Source: Fulvivirga sp. M361
GTDB taxonomy: Bacteria > Bacteroidota > Bacteroidia > Cytophagales > Cyclobacteriaceae
Direction of reading: 5' to 3'
Length of the DNA: 64,000 bases
Assembly: GCF_007097395.1 (NCBI RefSeq)
Contig: NZ_VKDC01000004.1
Span: forward strand, 310,001 to 374,000
The position numbers and the translations under genes are program-made. The notes below the pieces were generated by a model. The model was not told the DNA's origin and searched no databases. It was given only the letters and a program-made list of their open reading frames with translations. Below, one piece after another: positions 26,486 through 35,989 of this stretch. Position 1 is the first letter of the stretch. Every line of letters starts with the position of its first letter.

Positions 26486-28894
26486 ATGAAACACTGGTTC
26501 CGATTCATAACAATAAAAGGCTTGACACTCATTGGTATAGCAACGTTTGGGCAAACCCAAAACGTCAAAGGAAAGATCATGGATGCTCAGGCCGATTATC
26601 CGCTGATCGGTGCGTCAATATTATTATTGGACTCTGACCCGGTAGTAGGAGCTGTGACCGATATAGAGGGTGAGTTCAAGTTAACCGACATTCCGGTAGG
26701 ACGCCAGACATTTGCCATTCAATATGTAGGTTATAAGAGTATTACCATGCCCAATGTGTTAGTCACTGCCGGAAAAGAAGTGGTCTTGAATATTAAGCTG
26801 GAAGAATCGGTAGAAAAGCTTAATGAAGTAGTGGTTACAGCTAATGCAGACAAAGACGCGCCACTGAATGAATTAGCTAAGGTCAGCGCACGGACTTTCA
26901 GCCTTGAGGAAGTAACGCGCTTTTCGGGAGGCAGAAACGATGTGGCCCGATTAGCTACAAGCTTTGCCGGAGTAAGCGCCCCTAATGATTCAAGGAACGA
27001 CATTGTAGTTCGTGGGAACTCACCCGTTGGATTATTGTGGAGAATAGAAGGCATACCTGTCGCCACCACAAATCACTTTGCCACTCTTGGTACAACAGGC
27101 GGTCCTGTAAATGCATTGAATACCAATTTATTAAGAACATCAGACTTTCTTACAGGTGCATTCCCGGCTGAATATGGCAATGCCAACGGGGCTGTATTTG
27201 ATGTGAATTTCAGAAATGGTAATGCAGACAAGTATGAATTTACCGGACAGCTAAGCGCTTTTAGCGGATTGGAATTCATGGCAGAAGGGCCATTGAGCCA
27301 GGCCAAAGGTGCTTCTTTTGTAGCCTCATATCGTTACGGGATCGCCAGTGTTGCAGCCACAGGTACCGGCGCCATACCCTATTACCAGGATTTCTCTTTT
27401 AAGCTAAATCTCGGGGAAACCCGTTGGGGCCGCTTTGAGCTCTTCGGCATCGGAGGGCTTAGCAGCATTGATTTCCTGGGAGATGAAATTGATGAAGATG
27501 ATCTCTTTGCCAACCCGAATGAAGATGCATTTGTAGACAATCAACTCGGATTGATCGGGTTAAACCATACCTTGAGATTAAACAAAACTACTTTCCTCAA
27601 AACCTCACTAGGTGCATCCACAAACTATAATCAATACCTCCAGGATAACTTTATAAATGATAATGATGGTAATCTCATCGGTAAGTTCAGGTCCGTTAAC
27701 GCAGAAAATCGTGAAAACCGGTTTACCTTTTCCAGCACATTAAATAAAAAATTCAATGCGCGCTGGAGTTTACGAGCAGGGGTACTTACTGAGCGATATC
27801 AAACCGATTTTAGTACGGAAGACCGTGATAACCGTGTAACTATACCAGATGAAAATAATGATGGGGTCCCGGATTTTTTTATCACGCAACGGGACTTACA
27901 AGATGGTTACTTCCTGACGCAGGCCTTTGCACAGACAGAATATAAAATAACGGACGACCTGAATATAACGGCAGGATTACATGCTCAACATCATGAATAC
28001 ACAGAAGATTTTGTTGCAGAACCCAGGGCAGCTGTTAGCTGGCAGGCACGCCCCAATCAACGCCTGAGCCTGGCGTATGGACTGCATGCCCAGGCTATTC
28101 CCTCGCCTATCCTTTTCTTCGAAGAAGAAATAGCCACAGGTCAGTTCGTACGTACCAATGAGCGCCTCGATTTTATGAAAAGTCATCATTTCGTGCTGGC
28201 TTACGACAGAAATTTAGGCATGGACTGGAGACTAAAAGCCGAAACATACTACCAAAGCATTTTCGACGTACCGGTAGAACGCATTCCCAGTAGCTATTCC
28301 ATTTTAAACGAGGGATCTGGTTTTATATTCGACGAAAAAGGATCACTTATAAATGAGGGCACCGGCCATAACTATGGTATTGAGCTCACCCTGGAAAAAT
28401 TCTTCAGCCAGGGGTATTACATGTTGATGACCACATCGCTGTATGAATCCCGGTATGAAGGCAGCGATGGAATAGAGCGCAATACAGCATTCAATAATAA
28501 CATTGTGTATAATCTTTTACTTGGAAAAGAATGGAAGTTCGGTGTTGGTGGCAGGAATGCATGGACGTTTGATAGCAAGTTCACCACTGCCGGAGGCGCC
28601 ACCTTTACGCCGGTAGACCTTGAGGCAACACGTGCCAATGCAGGAAGAGAACTGCGAATGGATGAGATCGCTTTCAGTCAACGCTACGACGCTTATTTCC
28701 GCTGGGATGTAAAATTTGGAGTACGCCTGAACAGCAAAAACAAAAATGTCTCTCACCAGTTTTTTGTTGACCTGCAAAATGTGACAAACAGAGAAAATGA
28801 ATTTCTAAGAAGGTATAATGAAGTAACCGATGAAGTTAACCAGGTGGATCAAATTGGTTTCTTCCCGGACATACTGTACAGGATACAGTTCTAG
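26486..28894 (+). CDS. TonB-dependent receptor with CarboxypepD-like domain
   Basis: An 802-residue outer-membrane receptor: signal peptide (KGLTLIGIATFGQ), CarboxypepD_reg-like sandwich (VKGKIMDAQADYPLIGASIL ... YVGYKSI), plug (RNDVARLATSFAGVSAPNDS, VVRGNSPVGLLWRIEGIP, GAFPAEYGNANGAVFDV) and barrel ending DILYRIQF. The plug lacks the N-terminal signalling domain of sigma-regulated receptors. This non-SusC type is often under LytTR control; substrate unknown. A small ACACC/GGTGT hairpin precedes the ATG. Confidence 0.9.
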   Translation: MKHWFRFITIKGLTLIGIATFGQTQNVKGKIMDAQADYPLIGASILLLDSDPVVGAVTDIEGEFKLTDIPVGRQTFAIQYVGYKSITMPNVLVTAGKEVVLNIKLEESVEKLNEVVVTANADKDAPLNELAKVSARTFSLEEVTRFSGGRNDVARLATSFAGVSAPNDSRNDIVVRGNSPVGLLWRIEGIPVATTNHFATLGTTGGPVNALNTNLLRTSDFLTGAFPAEYGNANGAVFDVNFRNGNADKYEFTGQLSAFSGLEFMAEGPLSQAKGASFVASYRYGIASVAATGTGAIPYYQDFSFKLNLGETRWGRFELFGIGGLSSIDFLGDEIDEDDLFANPNEDAFVDNQLGLIGLNHTLRLNKTTFLKTSLGASTNYNQYLQDNFINDNDGNLIGKFRSVNAENRENRFTFSSTLNKKFNARWSLRAGVLTERYQTDFSTEDRDNRVTIPDENNDGVPDFFITQRDLQDGYFLTQAFAQTEYKITDDLNITAGLHAQHHEYTEDFVAEPRAAVSWQARPNQRLSLAYGLHAQAIPSPILFFEEEIATGQFVRTNERLDFMKSHHFVLAYDRNLGMDWRLKAETYYQSIFDVPVERIPSSYSILNEGSGFIFDEKGSLINEGTGHNYGIELTLEKFFSQGYYMLMTTSLYESRYEGSDGIERNTAFNNNIVYNLLLGKEWKFGVGGRNAWTFDSKFTTAGGATFTPVDLEATRANAGRELRMDEIAFSQRYDAYFRWDVKFGVRLNSKNKNVSHQFFVDLQNVTNRENEFLRRYNEVTDEVNQVDQIGFFPDILYRIQF

Positions 28895-28952
28895 CTCGAG
28901 AGGGTTGGAACAAGGCATAAGGTGGTGAACAGGTGAATTAAAAAATGATGAA

Positions 28953-29681
28953 ATGGAGTTATCAGGAAATAAGGTATTGATTACAGGCGGGTCCTCAGGA
29001 ATAGGACTTGCCATGGCCCGGAGATTAGAATCTATGGGAAACCATGTGATCATCACCGGGAGGAACAGAAAGAAACTGGAGGCCGCAGCAGACCGCTATG
29101 GGCTCGATTTTTATCAATGCGATCTGTCCGTACCTGACCAGTTACTGGCATTAACAGAGGCTATACGGGATCAACATTCTGACATTAACATGCTTATAAA
29201 CAATGCCGGACTGCAATTCAACTACAGTTTCACGGATGAAGTATCTTTTGAGAGGATACAATATGAGGTAGAGGTTAATTTCAATGTAGTGATGAAGCTT
29301 TGTGCCGCTTTTGTCCCCTTACTTTTAGGGACAAAAGAAAGCGCTATCGTCAATGTATCTTCCGGGCTGGCGCTGAGCCCCAAAAAGTCCGCACCGGTGT
29401 ACTGTGCCACTAAAGCAGGTGTACATATTTTCAGCAAAGCACTGAGATATCAATTAGAAGGGTCCAATGTTAACGTTTTTGAAGTGCTACCTCCTCTTGT
29501 AGACACTCCTATGACCGAAGGAAGGGGCAAGGATAAAATCTCCACACAGCAGCTGGTAGATGAATTCATCACTGCCGTGGGTAAAAATATATATGAAATA
29601 AATATTGGTAAGGTGAAGCTACTTAAACTAATGCATCGCGTCGCACCTGCCATTGCTGATCACCTCTTAAAAAATAACTAG
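28953..29681 (+). CDS. Short-chain dehydrogenase (DltE/YciK-like)
   Basis: A 242-residue NAD(P)-dependent SDR: cofactor motif TGGSSGIGLA (residues ~11-20), NNAG, catalytic Ser of NVSSG and YCATKAG (Tyr-x-x-x-Lys). Classical SDR; substrate unknown. The following 70-residue gene begins 2 bp after its stop. Confidence 0.92.
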   Translation: MELSGNKVLITGGSSGIGLAMARRLESMGNHVIITGRNRKKLEAAADRYGLDFYQCDLSVPDQLLALTEAIRDQHSDINMLINNAGLQFNYSFTDEVSFERIQYEVEVNFNVVMKLCAAFVPLLLGTKESAIVNVSSGLALSPKKSAPVYCATKAGVHIFSKALRYQLEGSNVNVFEVLPPLVDTPMTEGRGKDKISTQQLVDEFITAVGKNIYEINIGKVKLLKLMHRVAPAIADHLLKNN

Positions 29682-29683
29682 TC

Positions 29684-29896
29684 ATGATTGAAGTATTTGC
29701 TACCAACATTCAACATATGAAAGATGCCCGGGTTATCCAGGGATTATTCAGTATCGTATTCCCCAAATTTGAAATTAATTTTGACTTGAGTGATATAGAT
29801 AATATCTTGAGAGTTGAGTCCGCCACACCGATAGACCCGCATTCGGTAATGTACTATGTTCAAAATCTTGGATTTTCTATCCAGGTACTTGAATAA
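29684..29896 (+). CDS. Small HMA-like fold protein without CxxC
   Basis: A 70-residue protein (IEVFATNIQHMKDARVIQGL ... MYYVQNLGFSIQVL) with the beta-alpha-beta-beta-alpha-beta pattern of heavy-metal-associated domains but no Cys-x-x-Cys, so metal transfer is unlikely. It is in one transcription unit with the SDR gene. Confidence 0.6.
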   Translation: MIEVFATNIQHMKDARVIQGLFSIVFPKFEINFDLSDIDNILRVESATPIDPHSVMYYVQNLGFSIQVLE

Positions 29897-29993
29897 AAAA
29901 CATAATACTGCCGGCACCGCATGTGAGGGTTGAAAGATAGGTGAACTTCTAAATAGAAGAGTATAAATTGTTTTCCCAAATAAATGATTCTTT

Positions 29994-30413
29994 ATGGATA
30001 CTAACCAGGTATTTCAAATTGTCAATACAGCGGTGTTACCAGGCTGGATCATTTTAGCTGTTTTTCCGGGAAAACGATGGAGAAATATAACCATTTATAC
30101 TCTGGCGCTATTCATGGCTCTTGTCTATGGGTTCTATGTTATCACAGGGTTTTCGGATTTTAACCCATCCGCTTTTAGCACGTTGGCAGGTGTTAAACAC
30201 CTTTTTACACTCGATCAGGCCGTACTTGCAGGCTGGATACATTACCTGACATTTGATCTGTTAATAGGCAACTGGATAGTAAACCAATCCATCAGACATA
30301 AGATAAAGCATTACTGGGTGATCCCCTGCCTGTTTTTCTGCTTTATGTTCGGCCCACTGGGGTATCTTTTCTTTTCATTGGTCAGGGTATTTAAAACCAG
30401 GAGTCTTGCTTAA
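29994..30413 (+). CDS. ABA4-like (DUF4281) membrane protein
   Basis: A 139-residue protein with four hydrophobic segments and the family wording AVLPGWIILAVFPG, HLFTLDQAVLAGWIHYLTFD and FGPLGYLFF. Plant ABA4 acts in carotenoid (neoxanthin) metabolism; the bacterial role is unknown. The next gene begins inside its stop region. Confidence 0.85.
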   Translation: MDTNQVFQIVNTAVLPGWIILAVFPGKRWRNITIYTLALFMALVYGFYVITGFSDFNPSAFSTLAGVKHLFTLDQAVLAGWIHYLTFDLLIGNWIVNQSIRHKIKHYWVIPCLFFCFMFGPLGYLFFSLVRVFKTRSLA

Positions 30414-31200
30414 TGTATTTCAATACCTGGCCTCTTCTAACCGTATTTTGGCTTATGGAGCAATGTTTTTCGGTTTGGTAAGCCTGGTTGTTCTGGTGTT
30501 ACTTCCCTTTGAAACGCGCCTTATATTGGGGATCAACCTTTGGATAAAGCCGCTGAAATTTGCTATTTCTATTTTCATTTTTCTGGTTACCAGTATCTAT
30601 ATACTGGAACCCTTGCCGTATTCGGAGAGCAAACGAAGCGTTATGAGCTGGATATTACTGATTACCATGCTGGTCGAGATCATTTGCATTCTATTCCAGG
30701 CGGCCAGAGGTCAACTGTCCCATTTTAATATTACTGACCCTATTGGTGCCATCATGTTTCCGTTGATGGGCCTTGCTATCACCATTGCTTATTTGGTCTA
30801 TGGCGTTATATTATATGATTACTTCCGGCTGCAGGTCTCTCTTCCAGGCGAATTGACCTGGGCCATACGGATAAGCATCATTATCTTTTTGATTGGGCTC
30901 ATTTCGGGATTCATGATGGGAAGCAGCCTCAAGCATACCATCGGTATGGCAGATGGCGGCCCCGGATTACCTTTTACCAACTGGAGTACTGTGGCAGGAG
31001 ACCTGAGAGTATCCCATTTTATCAGCATCCATGCCATCCAGGTACTCCCATTATTAGCCATTTCATTGCCTTATATACTGCCACAAAATTTCCCTATCAA
31101 AAACCTCGTGATCATATGTGTTTCAGGTACAGTTTACCTGGGTTTCACTGTTGCAACACTTTTACAGGCCCTCCACGGAAAACCTTTTATCCGAATATAA
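30406..31200 (+). CDS. Multi-pass membrane protein of unknown function
   Basis: A 264-residue integral membrane protein with about seven hydrophobic segments (YGAMFFGLVSLVVLVLLPF; WILLITMLVEIICILF; HAIQVLPLLAISLPYIL). The conserved-looking KPLKFAISI and GLPFTNWSTVAGDLRVSHFI are known from an uncharacterised Bacteroidetes membrane family. The frame starts with TTG at 30406, overlapping the ABA4-like gene by 8 bp; an internal ATG 19 codons later is an alternative. Confidence 0.7.
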   Translation: MLNVFQYLASSNRILAYGAMFFGLVSLVVLVLLPFETRLILGINLWIKPLKFAISIFIFLVTSIYILEPLPYSESKRSVMSWILLITMLVEIICILFQAARGQLSHFNITDPIGAIMFPLMGLAITIAYLVYGVILYDYFRLQVSLPGELTWAIRISIIIFLIGLISGFMMGSSLKHTIGMADGGPGLPFTNWSTVAGDLRVSHFISIHAIQVLPLLAISLPYILPQNFPIKNLVIICVSGTVYLGFTVATLLQALHGKPFIRI

Positions 31201-31329
31201 AACCGCTTGCCCTGATCAGGTCTGAAATCTGTCAGCAGACTGTAATAAAAGGCACCAGGCAGATCACTAACCTTTCGAATTCACAACGTGGCCACCAAAA
31301 TATCAGGACATAAAAACACAGATGAACAG

Positions 31330-32238
31330 ATGAAAATAACAGGAATAAAACAACCGTTTAAGACAGGTTTTAGAATAGCATTATTATTCGTTGCAGGCAT
31401 TGTACTAGGTATGTTGCCTGCAAAACAAGTAAATGCACAGGGCAGCACGTCTTCCTTATTATGGAAGATAGAAGACAACAGCCTCGCAAAGCCCTCATAC
31501 CTTTATGGAACAATACACCTGATCTGTCCCGACGATTTCTTTTTCACCGAGGCTACCCAAAAAGTATTGGACGAAGTAGAGCATATTGCCATGGAAATAG
31601 ACTTGAGTGATCCGCAGATGATGACTAAAATGCAGCAGCTGTCTTTAAATCCAGGCAGAAAGAATTTTAGTGAAGACCTGACCGAAGAAGATGCAAAAGT
31701 GCTCAATGAATTTTTACAGGCCAACTATGGAGCTGATCTTACACAACTGGGGGTTATGAAGCCATTTGCCCTGTATTCTATGATAATAATAAAGGCCCTC
31801 AAATGTGATCAGCCAGCATCTTATGAACTGGCTTTTGTGAAAGAAGCTACCAAAAGAGAATTGGAGATCAGCGGGCTGGAGACGCCAGAATTTCAAATGG
31901 GATTGTTTGATGATATCCCGCAGACAGAGCAGATCCAATGGATAGTAGAAGCCATTGTTGAAAAAGAAGATACTCAGGAGGAATTCACCCGAATGGTAGC
32001 AGCCTATAAAGAACAGGACCTGAAAGCCTTGTCAGGTATAATTATGGAAAACGACCAGTTTGCCGGGTATGCAGACATGTTACTGTATCAGAGAAACAAG
32101 GATTGGATCAGTAAAATAGAAAAACTGGCAAAAGACGGATCTACATTGATCGCTGTCGGTGCCGGACATCTCGGCTCAGACCAGGGAGTGATTGCCTTAT
32201 TGAAAAAAGAAGGATATACCATAAGCCCGGTGCCATAA
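31330..32238 (+). CDS. TraB/GumN-family protein
   Basis: About 302 residues from the ATG at 31330 (a GTG at 31288 in frame would add 14 unconvincing residues before the signal peptide). After the signal peptide come the TraB/GumN motifs: SYLYGTIHLICP (GTxH) near the start, MEIDLSDPQMM, and the C-terminal AVGAGHLGSDQGVIALLKKEGY (GxxH). The family is related to TIKI metalloproteases, with the GTxH and GxxH His residues as likely metal ligands. Confidence 0.88.
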   Translation: MKITGIKQPFKTGFRIALLFVAGIVLGMLPAKQVNAQGSTSSLLWKIEDNSLAKPSYLYGTIHLICPDDFFFTEATQKVLDEVEHIAMEIDLSDPQMMTKMQQLSLNPGRKNFSEDLTEEDAKVLNEFLQANYGADLTQLGVMKPFALYSMIIIKALKCDQPASYELAFVKEATKRELEISGLETPEFQMGLFDDIPQTEQIQWIVEAIVEKEDTQEEFTRMVAAYKEQDLKALSGIIMENDQFAGYADMLLYQRNKDWISKIEKLAKDGSTLIAVGAGHLGSDQGVIALLKKEGYTISPVP

Positions 32239-32318
32239 GAAACTAGTGTCATCTCACACCTCAAATAGCGTTCAAACTATTTTTTCGGTCTCCTTTCCAA
32301 AGTTGGCAGTAAGCAAAG

Positions 32319-32374
32319 AGCAGTCGGCAATATTGTGTAATAAAACTTTTGCCTACTGCATATTGCCGATTGCT
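32319..32374. repeat. Imperfect 15-bp inverted repeat (REP-like)
   Basis: Arms 32319-32333 and 32360-32374 match as reverse complements at 14 of 15 positions (AGCAGTCGGCAATAT). The TGCCTACTGC/TGCCGATTGC wording resembles dispersed palindromic repeats of Bacteroidetes genomes. It lies in a ~430-bp gene-free gap (32239-32672) where I see no convincing coding frame. Confidence 0.45.
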
Positions 32375-32474
32375 GACTGGTCGACAGCCTTACAATACCT
32401 CAAATATACTTGCCCTCTACCCTACACGTCCGTTGAGGATCGACTGAACACTGCTTGGCCCGGTCTAAGTATTG

Positions 32475-32510
32475 AACAGGAGTTGGCCTGAGCCTTCTCC
32501 TGTTTTTGTT
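32475..32510 (+). terminator. Intrinsic terminator
   Basis: AACAGGAG (32475-32482) pairs with CTCCTGTT (32497-32504), with an inner GGC/GCC helix, then TTTTGTTTT. Ends transcription from the TraB/GumN gene. Confidence 0.75.
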
Positions 32511-32672
32511 TTAATAGGTCTTTATGTTGATATCTGATTGTTTATTCATCTGATCCGGTGTAAGTAGAGTGTAAAAACAAATAATTGTCCATTGAATTGT
32601 CCAAACACCGCTAAGCATTCCTCTGAGCAAAGTATTTTACCTTGTAGGATCATCCTTTAAACCCAAATTAAG

Positions 32673-33443
32673 ATGAAAAAACTACTTTTATTCAGCTTGC
32701 TGTCCATCTCGCTTTTTTCCTGTAGTGATGAAATGGAAGAACTTAATGTACAAAAGCAGGAGAACGTATAAATCAAAGGCATCCCATACATTCAACTTGA
32801 CGATACCGGCAATTTCGACCGGTCTCAATTAGATGAAAAACGGATCCGCCTGGCTGAAAATGGTTTCAATATGTTAGAGAAGGACAAGCTTTATTTGTTT
32901 GACAATAAAGAAGAGGCAGAGGCTTTTGCCTACCGGCCCTTTATATCGGACGAAGTTCAACCAACACCGGGGATCACTTCACGGCAGATGGCAACACAAT
33001 ACAGGTTACCGGACGGCCCCAGTTATGTCGACTTTTACAGTCATGTCACCGGAGGGCCCAGGTATTTTTTTATCGACTATTATTGGATGGAGGCCGAGGT
33101 CTCCTATCATGGTCACTGGAATAAAAAAAGTTTAAGACGCTTACGTTCAAACAGTAATACTAAGCTTTATACCAGGGGAAGGTGGCCTTATGACCCGGAT
33201 AAATGGTATGATTTTCCGAAGGACTATACAATGGATCTTGATAACGCAATATCAGAGGTCTATGTCAACAATTCGGAGACAAACGCACATATTGTCCTAG
33301 TGCTTTATGACGGTCAGAATTATGAAGGCAGACAATTATTGATTCGTCTTGGAAGCGGGGATGCCCACAGCTACAAATTAAAGCATGTTTTCGGTTTAAA
33401 TTACGATAATAAAACCAGTTCTATCAAAATATCATCAACCTGA
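32673..33443 (+). pseudogene. Beta-gamma-crystallin-like lipoprotein gene with internal stop
   Basis: From the ATG at 32673 the frame encodes a lipoprotein start (lipobox LFSC) for 32 codons, then hits TAA at 32769-32771, and continues in the same frame without break to 33443. The downstream part has IPYIQLDDTGNFDRSQLDEK directly after the stop and ends with a beta-gamma-crystallin Greek-key motif (VLVLYDGQNYEGRQLLI ... YDNKTSSIKIS). An ATG at 32871 could give a 190-residue cytoplasmic product, but it lacks the export signal. One base change accounts for the stop, so it is a young nonsense mutation or a sequencing error. Confidence 0.75.
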
Positions 33444-33710
33444 TAAAGTAAATCTGCCGGAACATAGCTTTCGGGTCTTTGTGCTCTTTAAAGAAATGAA
33501 TACATATAAAACAAAGCGGGTAACTTCAAGAAAAATCGATCCGTTTGACCTGGTTTTAACTAAACCATTCAACCCCTCTCATTGGTATAGAAGTTAAAAC
33601 TCATAAAATGTGCTCTATCTCTTAATAAAAGGCTTTTCTCGGAAAATCAGATAATAGGAAAAACGTCCGGTTTGAATACTACAAAGTGTATGAGATAAGT
33701 ATTAAGAAAG

Positions 33711-33762
33711 CTACAAACCTCAAAATGAGTGCTCCATTTGGCACTCATTTTGAGGTTTGTAG
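33711..33762. repeat. 22-bp perfect inverted repeat, 8-base loop
   Basis: Arms 33711-33732 and 33741-33762 are exact reverse complements (22 bp, beginning CTACAAACCTC). The hairpin lies in the ~430-bp gap between convergent genes and is probably a bidirectional terminator, though it is far longer than needed. The rest of the gap (33444-33874) has no coding signal. Confidence 0.8.
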
Positions 33763-33874
33763 TTCGGTTTCTATTCCTTTTTACCCTATGACCTTGTTCT
33801 CTGCACGATAAAGGCCGGGTTATACCCTTATCAATATCCATTAAACGCTATGCCCCAGGCTCTTCGCACTCTGC

Positions 33875-35191
33875 TCAACCCCTCCCCAAAGTAGTCAAAC
33901 GTTCTATGTCATTATGAATGGAAAGCGTTAATAAAGTGGTGGCAGTGCAAAAAACAGGGCTGGTAATACAGTGGTGACCATTCCAACTACCGTCTTCATT
34001 TTGTATGGACAACAGTCGATGGGAGATGTCTTTATACCACTGTTCCCAATCCTTGTCATCATTTACCACTAAAGATTCACCGGTTTGTAAATAACTCAAA
34101 AACTCTTCGCCCCCATTATTACCAAAACCACTCATTACCCGGTCTTCCTGGGCAGTATTTTTAGAAGACTCATATACCTGGTAGGCAGTATTATACCTTG
34201 CCGCCTCTTCACGACTGTATCCTATATCCATCAAATTCTCCACAGATACGTCAGCGTCCTCCTCTAACTCCCCATTTATCTTAGCTTTTTGCATCGCCTC
34301 TTTGACCTTACGGGCTTCTTTAGCGCTGGAACGAACGGAACCTGATACGGAATACAAAACAATTCCGGCACCTTTATCTGTCTTAACCTTCCCGGACGAC
34401 GCATCATAATTGCCTTTTTGATAGTCACGGGCCTTTTCCAGCACCACTTCGTCTATTTCTGCTCCTTCATATTCAGCAGACTCCAAAGCCGTTGTAGCCA
34501 GGGATGATTGCAATACACCTGCCCAACCGGAACCTTTGAAACTACCATCTGCATCCTGGGCCTCCTGTATCTTATCCACACATACGTTCAGGCTGTTTTT
34601 CGCTCGTTGCTTTAGCTGATCATTATCCAGGTGGGGTATGATATTTGAAAAAAACTGTGCTGTCAGTACTGCGTCAATATTATCTCCTAATTTGGTCTGG
34701 ATCTGCGTTCCGGAAAGCGTTGTGATCTTCAAACGATTATCAGGAGTTGACTCTACAGCATCTAATAAATAAAATAATGCCTTCTTCAATTGTTCCGGAT
34801 ATTCACCTGATTCCAATGTATTTCCCGTTCTTAAAAGCGCCATGGCCACCATAGCGGTAGTTGCCGGATCGGCCTGTACAGCATGTGGGTCTAGTACATC
34901 CTGTCGCTGGTGAGTGCCGGCACCCCAACCACCATTATGCTGCTGCGCCTGTATGATCCAGCTTAGCCCATTTTCCAGGGAAGCCGTAATTGCTTCGGAA
35001 GGTAAATAGCCATCAATATGTGGCGAGGCTTGCTCACCAAAAAGTGTTTGAAATACGCAACCTCTTGGTGTGTAGCAAACGGTAATAGCTTCCGAAAAGG
35101 CGGTCTGCACCTTTTGAACAGACCTGGGGGAAGATGTGATAAGCATAACCCCTCCTATCAGGGCTAAACTTGATGTTTTAAATGTTGTCAT
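33875..35191 (-). CDS. Squalene-cyclase/prenyltransferase-like alpha-alpha toroid protein, exported
   Basis: A 438-residue protein with an N-terminal hydrophobic stretch (SSLALIGGVMLITSSP) and QW-type repeats of terpene-cyclase barrels: LSWIIQAQQHNGGWGAGTH near residue 78, IQEAQDADGSFKGSGW near 210 and LLSIQNEDGSWNGHHC near 400. The class II cyclase acid motif DxDD is not seen and the protein is shorter than squalene-hopene cyclase (~630), so catalysis is doubtful. Cysteines cluster at both ends (CYTPRGC; CITSPVFC), suggesting disulfides outside the cytoplasm. Its upstream region is duplicated near 36.8 kb. Confidence 0.72.
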   Translation of the reverse strand: MTTFKTSSLALIGGVMLITSSPRSVQKVQTAFSEAITVCYTPRGCVFQTLFGEQASPHIDGYLPSEAITASLENGLSWIIQAQQHNGGWGAGTHQRQDVLDPHAVQADPATTAMVAMALLRTGNTLESGEYPEQLKKALFYLLDAVESTPDNRLKITTLSGTQIQTKLGDNIDAVLTAQFFSNIIPHLDNDQLKQRAKNSLNVCVDKIQEAQDADGSFKGSGWAGVLQSSLATTALESAEYEGAEIDEVVLEKARDYQKGNYDASSGKVKTDKGAGIVLYSVSGSVRSSAKEARKVKEAMQKAKINGELEEDADVSVENLMDIGYSREEAARYNTAYQVYESSKNTAQEDRVMSGFGNNGGEEFLSYLQTGESLVVNDDKDWEQWYKDISHRLLSIQNEDGSWNGHHCITSPVFCTATTLLTLSIHNDIERLTTLGRG

Positions 35192-35310
35192 AATAGTTCA
35201 TTTTGTTGACTTGATACAGATGAGATGTTCCAACGGCCCAAATTCCATAAATCACGATCAGGTTTTTTCCGGAACTTATCAGAATGATTTATTGGATTGG
35301 AATAGCCAGG
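35187..35310. repeat. Direct repeat R1, copy a (promoter/start of the toroid gene)
   Basis: About 124 bp running from the start codon of the toroid gene into its upstream region. It is matched at roughly 90% by 36779-36902 in the same orientation (shared blocks include TAATAGTTCATTTTGTTGAC and AATCACGATCAGGTTTTTTC). Confidence 0.8.
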
Positions 35311-35356
35311 CCAATAGAAGCACTTTGCAAAAATGTATTACTCATTACGCTATGGA

Positions 35357-35468
35357 CTTCCTGAAAACACTTTCCTTGATTTATTCCGAAGTCATAGACT
35401 TCTCAGTCCATCATTCTTAAAGGATGGGTAGGCATAAGTTGCGCTCCGCTAAACTGAAGCCAGGTAGG
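35357..35468. repeat. Direct repeat R2, copy a
   Basis: About 112 bp matched by 36654-36767 in the same orientation; shared blocks include TTTCCTTGATTTATTCCGAA and CGCTCCGCTAAACTGAAGCC. No coding frame is recognised. The following 35469-35665 shows nothing I can name. Confidence 0.75.
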
Positions 35469-35665
35469 GTTGTAGCAACTTATTTGCTTTCATTGCCTTC
35501 CGTTGGGGTTCTTAAACCGACCAAGAATCCTAAAAAAAACCTATCACTCGCCAAAGGCATAGCGATTGTTTCTCTTTTTTAACACCCGAGCTACTGATTT
35601 ATGCGGAACCATAGTCATTAAACAAGAGCATAACGACACCTATCTTTTTTCAAAACCAAGATAGA

Positions 35666-35989
35666 TTACGTATTCCTTTCTACTATTTCCGAATCATCCT
35701 TTTCTGTAGTAAAAAAATCTGTTACATAGACCTTTTTTAAGGTTTTATCTACATGGTAAATGATCTTGATAAACTTGCCTTTACTCCGCTCAAAAAGAAG
35801 GTAACGATAGCCTTGTGGACGATGGGATAAAAGAGGTTCTGGCGAACCACGATGATAAAACTTATCTAAACTAAGGGCTTTATCCTTGAGGGAGGTAGTT
35901 ATCCGATCAGCTCGATCAAGGGAGTAATGTTCAAAAAGATATTCAGCTACGTCATAGAAGTGGATGTTTGCCTAATAAGTAAATTCTAC
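35666..35989 (-). pseudogene. RelE/ParE-type toxin gene with early stop
   Basis: A minus-strand frame of 108 codons overlapping the antitoxin stop encodes HFYDVAEYLFEHYSLDRADR, PHRPQGYRYLLFERSKGKF-like wording and IYHVDKTLKKVYVTDFFTT, a RelE/ParE toxin. Codon 6 is TAG (35974-35972), and no start codon follows before the conserved part, so no full toxin can be made. The toxin has decayed while its antitoxin is intact, as expected for a degrading addiction module. Confidence 0.7.

Noticed and set aside
29684-29896. Copper chaperone assignment for the 70-residue HMA-like protein
   Set aside because: The CxxC metal motif is absent.
32246-32491. 81-codon plus-strand frame after the TraB/GumN gene
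   Set aside because: It spans the REP-like inverted repeat and the terminator stem, has no recognisable protein features, and is best explained as chance.
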